Source of the DNA: Euptelea pleiosperma
Taxonomy: Eukaryota > Streptophyta > Magnoliopsida > Ranunculales > Eupteleaceae
Length of the DNA stretch: 64,000 nt
NCBI GenBank assembly: GCA_035048495.1
Contig: CM068546.1
Coordinates: forward strand, 31,886,674-31,950,673
Direction: 5' to 3'
Positions within the stretch are counted from its first letter, which is position 1. The number at the start of each line of letters is the position of its first letter. Shown piece by piece: positions 58,801 to 64,000 of the stretch. Below the pieces are notes generated by a model. That model saw only the letters and a program-made list of their open reading frames with translations. It was not told the origin of the DNA and ran no database searches. Position numbers and translations under genes: made by a program.

Positions 58801-61433
58801 AAACATTACGAAACATTCTGAAATATTACGAAATATTATTCAAAATCATTAAATTATATTTTTATTTATTTCTATTTTTTTGGATTGTATCGGATTGTCT
58901 CGTTTTGTCTCGGCGAAACAAACTGAAACATACGAAACATTCAATGTTTCGTTTCGGTTTCCTTACGAAACGAAACATACGAAACATTATGAAACATTAT
59001 AAAATTTTAAACCATGCTATCCGGGGATTAATCCTGAGGCAAAACACCAGAGGCTCTTATTTTCTAGTTAGTTTTTTCCCTCAGCCGCATCAGAGATCCA
59101 GTTTGTCTTCTCAAGCTTCTCCAGTGTTTTTCCGACCAACACGTTTTTCGGAGATTTTTGGGTTTTTTATTTTCTTGAGATCCGCACCACGGTAGGATTT
59201 TCAACCCTAGCTGCCCCCTCCAATATTCACCCAGGGATTGTTAGAAAGTCGCATCGCATTTTTCTGACTGTCGGATCATCAGTTTCCAAAAATCGGCCCG
59301 ATTTTCAGATATTTAGGTTTTGAATTTTTGTGATATTCGCGCAACAGCTGGCCCCTCTGACCTTGCCGCCCTCTTCAGTACTGCTCGTGGAACAGTTTGA
59401 AACTTGATTCGACAAATTCTGATCGTCGGAACCCTAGTTTCCAAAAATCACCTAGATCCCCCAGATACTTTTTGGGTTTTGATTTTCTTTCAAAATCAGA
59501 CCTCTCTGGGCCCTCCTGTCCTAGGCGCACCACTCATTGGGCCTTTAGGGATCCTTTAGACCTCGCTTCGGTTTTCTTGGAGCCTCCGGTACACTACCTG
59601 CTATTTTTGGTGGTCTTGCTTCGATGAGTTTCCTCGAGGCCACATCTGTGATTTCTTGCTCTTCCTCTGAGGATCGTCCTGTGACTCATGGCTCTCATGG
59701 AGATCACAACCCTCAGCTCTGCATCACCACTGTGAAGCTCGATGGCACCAACTTCCTGAAATGGAAGACTTCCGCTCTCATGTACATTGGGGGCCGTGGC
59801 TACGGTGAGTATCTGATAGGTGCTACTAAATAACTAGATCCGAAGGACAAATCTCATTGGATTTGGGTTATGGAGAACCTGACTGTCATGTCTTGGCTTC
59901 TTCACTCGATGCAAACCTATATCAGCAAAGGGTTTATGTTCCTACCAACGCCCAGTCCACGAGGCGTACGCTAGTGAGGCGTAGGCCTCGTCAATGCCTC
60001 TTGGGGGCATACGCCTCAAATGTGTAAACGCCTTTTGATTGAGCCTCAAGGCGTTTTTTAAGAGCTTTGCCCCAAGGCGCACCTCAAGGCGTAAGCTTCA
60101 CACGCCTTTAAAAACATTGGTTAAAAGCAGGCAACACCAAAAAAAGAAAAAGAGATGTCAATAGTTTAAGGACTCACTCTGATCATACTTAGTTGTATCT
60201 GTTCAGTGATGGCTGAGTCGCTCTGGGATTGAGACTTTAAGAATTCATTGCCATGTTAGTTCAGGTAAGCCATGTATGGAATTTCAAATTTTGTACTGAT
60301 TTTGGATATTTTCTTGTTTTGCCACATGGAAGGTTCTCATCTCAGGGTTGCTTGCTGCTTACTGTTGCCTGCTATTCAGCTGGTTGTGGGGATCAGTCGT
60401 CCCTCTTGGGTATCTCTACCATTCTTTATTTGTAGTTGTGTTGGTCTTGCTGATTGGTCTCTAACAAGCAATTTTCTGGGCCTCTTTCGGTAAGTGCTTT
60501 GGAATTTCTTTTTTCCTTTAATGGCTTGTATGTATATCTTAATTTGTTTTAATCCGTTATTAGTCCATTCAAATGGCTTACGTTTCTGTCCGTGGTTTGG
60601 AAGGTGGTGGAGGCCTCTTCTAATGTATGCAGGCTTCAGCATCGTCCTGCTATATGTATACCAGCTCCCTATTGAGTTCCCAAAGATGTTCCAAATGGTA
60701 GTAGAGTTCATTGGGCTTTACAAAATATCTGCAACCACAGAGTGGCCAGAAGCCTCTTCTGGTCTTTCTCTTCTAGTTTTCTACTTCATGGTATGCATCT
60801 GGTGTTCTACCTTATATTGTATGACAGTGTTACAAGTTCAAGAAAAATTTATTTGTAAAAGTGAAAAAGTTTTGTCGTCTTACATTTCTTCCCGTTTGGA
60901 TGCCATTATGTCCAGTAGTTTGTAATTTTGCAAAGTTCTACAATTCTTGGAGCTTAGACATATTATTGGAAATCCTTTTGGAGACCTTGACTGATCCTGC
61001 AGCCCAGAATTTTGTAACATGCTGAAGAAATAAATTTTTTGGTTGCTTGTGTCAACATGGTCCCAATATCATGCTTTGTTTGATTTGGGTGTTGGTATAT
61101 GTGGGAATGTTAAAATAAAGCGGCTTATGACTTACTTGATGCTTCATCTTTAGTTATAATCTTCTATTAGTAAGTTCAATTTTTGGGTAGTGCAACATGG
61201 TACTTGTTCATTCATTGCTTCTTTTGTTCTGTTTGTTCGTGGTTTCGTTTTCTTTATTTAATGGTTTATGTTGCTGGTATATACACTCACATTTTTTAAT
61301 ATTCTTTTCTCTAACAGTTATCCTGCGTCAAATGCGACCTGGAGGAAATGGATTTTATTATGTCCATGCGAGAAAGCAGCTTGACTGAGCAACTTCTTTC
61401 ATCAAAGCATTCGTTTTTTATTCGTGAATCGAG
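46897..61433 (+). CDS. PIEZO: Piezo-type mechanosensitive ion channel (5' part; continues past right edge)
   Basis: Large multipass cation channel opened by membrane tension (family knowledge). Exons: 46897-46945, 49973-50053, 52821-52980, 53113-53270, 60333-60489, 60604-60790, 61318-61433; all phases fit and the last leaves two bases for an exon beyond the window. Readable protein: MGSFLGGFVLPLLLLTAALL, NWSLISLVDLLAFLVIQLTA, PKRGFHFWRRSLVPWCIIIF, IIWVVEGEEWSIADAWWAKL, SPSIIYFLVVQLLATFVALV, DVYQSRFGLVRWRDSCWGH, HLRVACCLLLPAIQLVVGIS, VDWSLTSNFLGLFRWW-type (here ADWSLTSNFLGLFRWW), IGLYKISATTEWPEASSGLS, SCVKCDLEEMDFIMSMRESS, KHSFFIRESR. These are the hydrophobic N-terminal segments of plant Piezo, about 300 of roughly 2,400 residues. 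Donor GTTCGT after exon 4 is weak but phase-correct. Introns hold LINE and LTR debris. Confidence 0.92.
47460..47880 (+). mobile_element. LINE zinc-binding-region fragment, duplicated in tandem
   Basis: Two direct copies (about 47490-47650 and 47667-47850) of a sequence reading WTAIRDKILTVDHLNHRG then IYN.MCGDYEE in broken frames. This is the zf-RVT region at the end of plant LINE ORF2. Both share tggaccatctcaatcataga. Located in Piezo intron 1. Confidence 0.6.
48150..49640 (-). mobile_element. LINE ORF2 C-terminal fragment, interrupted
   Basis: Minus strand: 49636-49271 encodes LHLIGDGYQTLLWLDPWHPT, WNHTWDVDI and DNVIWTETSHGSYYW (zf-RVT region). Further on, 48450-48160 encodes GCGRIFGNHLGEPLCAIASG (RNase H-like domain). 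The part between is frameshifted and contains the insertion 48448-48817. Located in Piezo intron 1, antisense. Confidence 0.72.
48448..48817. mobile_element. CATAGTCAC element, CCGATTTTT interior (370 bp)
   Basis: Ends CATAGTCACAAAAA and TTTGTGACTATG; perfect 8-bp duplication GTATCATC at 48440-48447 and 48818-48825. The interior is composed of CCGATTTTTCG, GCCGATT and CCGAATTT words. It has the same architecture as the CATGGTTT elements but different terminal bases, and it interrupts a LINE. Confidence 0.83.
50505..50900 (+). mobile_element. LINE 3'-end fragment in Piezo intron 2
   Basis: Reads TVDYLITRRNITMTRSFLCI, REPVDHLFIHCGF, the CX2C...HX3-4HC-like zf-RVT signature of plant LINEs, with frameshifts after it. 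Confidence 0.6.
51036..51356. repeat. Complete MITE, GGGCCCCAC subfamily
   Basis: Left gggtcgggacaggttggcat, then acggcccacatggagatgag; right ctctgtgtgggccccacgat, then gtgtgccaacctatgcc, inverted. The core is the familiar gctgattttttggtgagga. No clean target duplication, because flanks are TA/CA simple repeats. Located in Piezo intron 2. Confidence 0.65.
51925..52712. repeat. Dispersed repeat R, copy 3
   Basis: Third copy of the repeat at 3290 and 14808, interrupted by a CATGGTTT-type element at 52145-52466. The uninterrupted part matches through agaaaagaaatataagaaa and ccatagagctatccatta. Located in Piezo intron 2. Confidence 0.6.
52145..52466. mobile_element. CATGGTTT-type element, GTATCGTCTCG interior (322 bp)
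   Basis: Ends AGGGTTTAAAATATCG and CGAAATTTTGAACCATG. Flanking CATACAC repeats at 52138-52144 and 52467-52473 (7 bp; the eighth base does not match). The interior contains tgtctcgttgtttcgg and gagacgatacat words. Its borders are confirmed by the uninterrupted repeat R copies. Confidence 0.75.
53440..53992 (-). mobile_element. LINE 3'-end fragment in Piezo intron 4
   Basis: Minus strand: CKHNGESVAHLLLHCDMART, then FAICWGLWKERNLRVFEGKE, the zf-RVT and C-terminal motifs of a plant L1 ORF2, in two frames. It abuts the copia LTR at 53998. Confidence 0.7.
53998..58180 (-). mobile_element. Ty1-copia retrotransposon, internally deleted and split (copia-1)
   Basis: Minus strand. 3' LTR 53998-54223 (226 bp, TG...CA) follows a polypurine tract AAAGGGGAG. 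Upstream come the end of RNase H (VADVLTKGI, 54231-54464), reverse transcriptase (YGLKQ and LLVYVYDIMVTGDDPDEVCR, 54890-55420), then directly gag/UBN2 (ARMYEIQQEIAHLKQGDLPL, ILGRDPPPSTLAQVYSNIQS). Integrase and protease are missing. Gag is split by the solo LTR 55989-58080 and resumes at 58086-58180 (YLAWSQSAKMY). Frameshifts and stops throughout; not functional. Confidence 0.82.
55989..58080. mobile_element. Ty3-gypsy-type solo LTR, 2,092 bp
   Basis: Starts TGTCACGCCCCCAAATCCG, ends GGGTCATTACA, and is flanked by a perfect 5-bp duplication GGAGG (55984-55988 and 58081-58085). It interrupts copia-1 gag in mid-codon; removing it rejoins the gag reading. TGTCACGCCCC...TTACA ends are typical of plant gypsy chromovirus LTRs (family knowledge). 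It contains an AAATAAAT microsatellite (57420-57535) and three similar units of about 56 bp, with 'ccccaaggggtc' and 'gagacaacgcct' words, at about 56815-56950. No internal domain remains. Confidence 0.85.
58181..58527 (+). mobile_element. 5' LTR of a second copia element (copia-2)
   Basis: 347 bp, starts TGTTGGAGTTTG, ends TTACTTACAACA, and is followed at once by the initiator-Met tRNA primer site TGGTATCAGAGC (58528-58539). It contains repeated CACGTGAATAGT words. An inverted solo copy lies at 62352-62683. Confidence 0.85.
58528..59944 (+). mobile_element. Copia-2 leader and gag start (truncated)
   Basis: Leader with the primer site, interrupted at 58667-59016. Gag starts at MSFLEATSVISCSSSEDRPV (59624), continues ICITTVKLDG-type (LCITTVKLDGTNFLKWKTSA) and MYIGGRGYGEYLIGATK, has a stop at 59831-59833, then DPKDKSHWIWVMENL to about 59940, where it breaks into GAGGCGTAGGC-rich sequence. 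No protease, integrase, RT or 3' LTR follows. Confidence 0.75.
58667..59016. mobile_element. CATGGTTT-type element, CGAAACATTA interior (350 bp)
   Basis: Perfect 8-bp duplication CTATCCGG at 58659-58666 and 59017-59024. Ends CAATGTTTAAAATTTCG and AAATTTTAAACCATG. The interior repeats TTACGAAACATTACG and TCTCGGTTAAG/TTTCGTTTCGG words. It is nested in the copia-2 leader. Confidence 0.87.
59945..60122. repeat. GGCGTAGGCCTC low-complexity element, partial
   Basis: Right end CCTTTAAAAACATTGG. Interior gaggcgtaggcctcg, ggcgtaagc and caaggcgcacctc words, like 9580-10397. The left end is not separable from the broken copia-2 gag. Confidence 0.5.
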
Positions 61434-62351
61434 GTTATTAACTGTGTTAATCCTATCTTGTGGTCTAAATTGTGCCATTTCTGTCAGGAATTTTTTTTTC
61501 TTCCTTCTTCCTGGCAAGAATCTTCTTTCGTACAAGACAATGACATGAAATGTAGACCATTAGGATGTGTCCTATAGGGGAGGACAAAGTAATTCAAGAC
61601 TCTGTTTGTGGTCACCCGCACACCACATAGTAGGATGTGTAAGCACATATGTTCTCTTTTTGGAGAAGAAAATTGTTCTGTTAGTTGTTATCTACTGCAT
61701 ATAAAGATAATCTGCTGTTGGATACTCATGTCAGTCTGTCAGATCAGCTTGAGTTGAGAACCATTTGTTTAATGTGATGTCATGGGGGTTGGAGAAGGGA
61801 TCTTGGCCTGGGAGCTTACCTTCATTATTGATAAAAATAAATATTCAGCACCTTGCTGCAGGAATCCAACTTTGTGCTATTGGTATTTACAGGCTCAATT
61901 AATCCTTCCATAAAATAAGACAATGAAATGAAGAAAAGAAAACATTTTCTATCGTGTTCTGTCAAAATTATCACATAATAATGAAATGGATTTGGAGTTG
62001 TAGAATTTGGATTGGCAATTCTTTTCTGACGTTGCCAGGAGAAAATTCAGTATTAATGCCAAATAAAATCACACAAAATCATCCCTGAAGAGGGGGGATC
62101 AAAATTTTCAATGGAGAAAATCTAATTTAATTAAAGTCCAAACAAGCCATGCTATTAAACTTCCCCAAAATTGGGTTTTATAACCCCTATCAACCTCTAA
62201 TCCTTACAAAAAATTAACTTCTACAATAGTAACTAAAATAGAAATCAAACTCCTAAAACAGTCTAAAAATCTCTCCCGTCATAGCAAAGATGTTTGAGTT
62301 GCTTGCATATGTGAGGTAAGCCTCTAACGCCTCAAATAGGACAGAGGCAAG
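61434..62351 (+). other. Piezo intron sequence without recognised element
   Basis: Follows the donor GTTATT after exon 7. Plain AT-rich intron; I see no exon or mobile element in it. Confidence 0.5.
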
Positions 62352-62683
62352 TGTTGTAATTTAGGTTGTGATCAGTATAGAAAAGATTAAAGAGAAGAAG
62401 AGAAATATTAACGGAGGTGGAAGAAGGTGAAGGTAGAGAAGAAGAAGAGGTGGTGGGAAAAGTTGAGAATGAATAGTTAATTCATTCTCTCTCACACACT
62501 ATATATATATGATGGGTATAAACCCTGCAAAAGAGTAATACTATTCACGTGACAGTATTCACGCGGCACTATTCATGCTGCACTATTCACGTGAATAGTG
62601 AAAACCCAAAAAGAGCACCATGTGGGAAGTGGGACGCAACCCACTTGAGACACCCACGTGGGTGTATTTCATAAACTCCAACA
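62352..62683 (-). mobile_element. Solo LTR of the copia-2 family, inverted
   Basis: Reverse complement of 58181-58527: left tgttgtaatttaggttgtg, right cccacgtgggtgtatttcat then actccaaca, with the same gtgaatagtg words and a gagagaatgaatt tract. No primer site or polypurine tract adjoins it. Confidence 0.8.
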
Positions 62684-63059
62684 ACACAACAAGCATTTCC
62701 TACGAAGCACTAGCTAGTGCGCTTAGGCGATCACTTTCCTCTAGGCGCTAGGCAACGATGCTTTGCGTTTTGGATAAAGAAAAATAACCTGAGTAATAGG
62801 GGACACGCCCCATATCCTAAGATTCTCAGATACGGATATTGATATAGACATTGATACGGGAAATGGGGATACGACTCTTCCTCTCCCAAAACCCAGGACA
62901 TGGCTATCCCATTGCATATGTCCATACCATGCCTTAATTTTTTATTTTTCAATCTAAGTTTCAATTTTTTGGTATATACATCGTGTGCAATGTAATGTAA
63001 CTTATAATATTGTTATAATATTGTGAAGACTTTTATAGTAAGACGAAAAAACAAATGAC

Positions 63060-63830
63060 ATACCAGTCTTGTGATCAGAGGTCTCAGAATCGATAATCCA
63101 GGATGGGCCGGAAGGTGTAGAAGACACAAGAAGGGCACCCTAAACTACCTGAGTGAGTGAAAGTGGAAGTAGGAGCACTGGACTGTCCATCAAGTTGTCA
63201 TCGTCCGTTTCAACTTTTCCATCTCATCACTGGAAAACGTGACCATACCCCCAGGAGATGTAGAAATTGGTTGAATTACATCTTAGGCTATTGAGTGCGC
63301 TATAGACGGCCCATGTCTGGAACTAGAGCTGAACTGAGGTGGTCAACCATGTAGATCCCAACATGTTTCCTTCGTGTGATGTCTTCGCCCATAGTGCTCA
63401 CACTTCAACTTAACCTTATCATCACCATCCCGAATTTTTTCGGGGTTGTCTTGCTCGTTTTTTGAGTTGTCGTTGCAAGTGTAGACTCATCATGAGAAAG
63501 AGGGTCCTGCCCAGGATTTGAGAACATAGCAAGTCACTTGCTCTTTTCACTCTGAATGTAGGCATAAACCCGAGACAGTGTAGAAGGTGGAGCATCTTTC
63601 CGCAAACTGGCTTTGATTCAGACTAGAGGGGAATTCAAATATGTGTTGGCATTCTACCATTGCTCTGTATCTTGACATATTAGTAGCATAAATTGGGGGT
63701 ATAGCTCTTGTAGTTTGTCCAACGTCTCCCACTTACTCTGTAGAGTAGCATTATACGTCCCTAAGTACATCTCCCCCTGACGAAGATGGGATATTTCTTG
63801 CTGCAACAATTGTGCAAAATTTTCAACATG
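63060..63830 (-). mobile_element. Copia gag-protease fragment (copia-3)
   Basis: Minus strand, several frames: AQLLQQEISHLRQGEMYLGT then NATLQSKWETLDKLQELYPQ (UBN2 gag), a zinc knuckle KCEHYGRRHHTKETCWDLHG, DEMEKLKRTM, then the protease region SGPSWIIDSETSDHKTG. The usual active-site triplet DSGAT reads DSETS here, so the protease is probably dead. Located downstream of the last visible Piezo exon. Confidence 0.75.
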
Positions 63831-63851
63831 GACACAAGTCTACGCTACAAC

Positions 63852-64000
63852 ATGTTGTAATCTTGGATCGTAACTAGGATAAGAGATTAGGTTAGAGAGA
63901 TGGAAGAGAGGAGAGGAGAAGAGAATTGGGGGAAGAGGAGAAATTGCGTAGAACTTAGAATAGTCTACACGATTTCACCCAATATATATATTAAGTGAAG
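63852..64000 (-). mobile_element. Copia LTR (copia-1 family), cut by right edge
   Basis: Starts tgttgtaatcttggatcgta and shares the gattaggttagagag, agaggagagg and cacgatttcacccaatat landmarks with the LTR 53998-54223. It lies only about 20 bp from the copia-3 gag sequence without a primer site between them, so it probably belongs to a separate insertion. Confidence 0.65.

Noticed and set aside
58707..59195. 162-residue open frame
   Set aside because: It is composed of TTACGAAACATTACG repeats of an insertion element and continues into the copia leader.
1..64000. CRISPR array, operon or phage system
   Set aside because: The sequence is eukaryotic nuclear DNA; the repeats are transposon-derived with no regular spacer pattern.

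Overview
This is plant nuclear DNA, from a flowering plant with a moderately large, transposon-rich genome. The evidence is intron-split genes of plant families, long introns full of mobile elements, Ty1-copia and Ty3-gypsy LTR remnants, LINE 3' ends, a SINE, Helitron-like repeats and many MITEs. The species cannot be fixed from the sequence. There is no bacterial-type operon, CRISPR array or rRNA, and no intact tRNA gene was seen.

Layout. (1) 1-18290, minus strand: a SAC3/GANP-family gene (SAC3B-like, mRNA export). Seventeen exons are placed and the 3' end runs off the left edge. Its N-terminal half carries six copies of one phase-2 exon in the order A-B-B, A-B-B. Its introns hold a Pack-MULE with a galacturonosyltransferase fragment that was later hit by a LINE, plus other insertions. 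(2) 18291-24310: intergenic, a dense cluster of terminal-inverted-repeat (TIR) elements. (3) 24311-29695, plus strand: methionine-R-sulfoxide reductase B in three exons, with a 4.9-kb first intron. (4) 30143-39944, minus strand: three tandem AT74-type histidine-phosphatase (phosphoglycerate-mutase-like) copies. One is a pseudogene and two are intact two-exon genes, and flanking DNA was duplicated with them. (5) 41.5-46.8 kb: intergenic MITEs, a Helitron-like tandem array and low-complexity insertions. (6) 46897 to the right edge, plus strand: the 5' part of a Piezo-type mechanosensitive channel gene (seven exons placed). Its introns contain LINE fragments, and one 7-kb intron holds nested copia, gypsy solo-LTR, copia and MITE insertions.

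The genes are independent housekeeping loci (RNA export, protein repair, phosphatase, mechanosensing), not a pathway cluster. The most unusual structure is a set of at least seven small insertions with 8-bp target duplications. Most share ends close to CATGGTTTAAA...TTTAAACCATG. Each has a different low-complexity, largely self-complementary interior word (for example CCGTTATAACGG, GGCGTAGCCTC, repeated CGAAACATTA, CCGATTTTT). One of them, and one 9-bp-duplication MITE, sit in opposite copies of a local duplication, so each copy supplies the empty site for the other's insertion.

Exon borders were placed by hand from GT/AG signals, reading phase and remembered family similarity. Element borders were placed from inverted ends and target duplications. 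No database search was possible.
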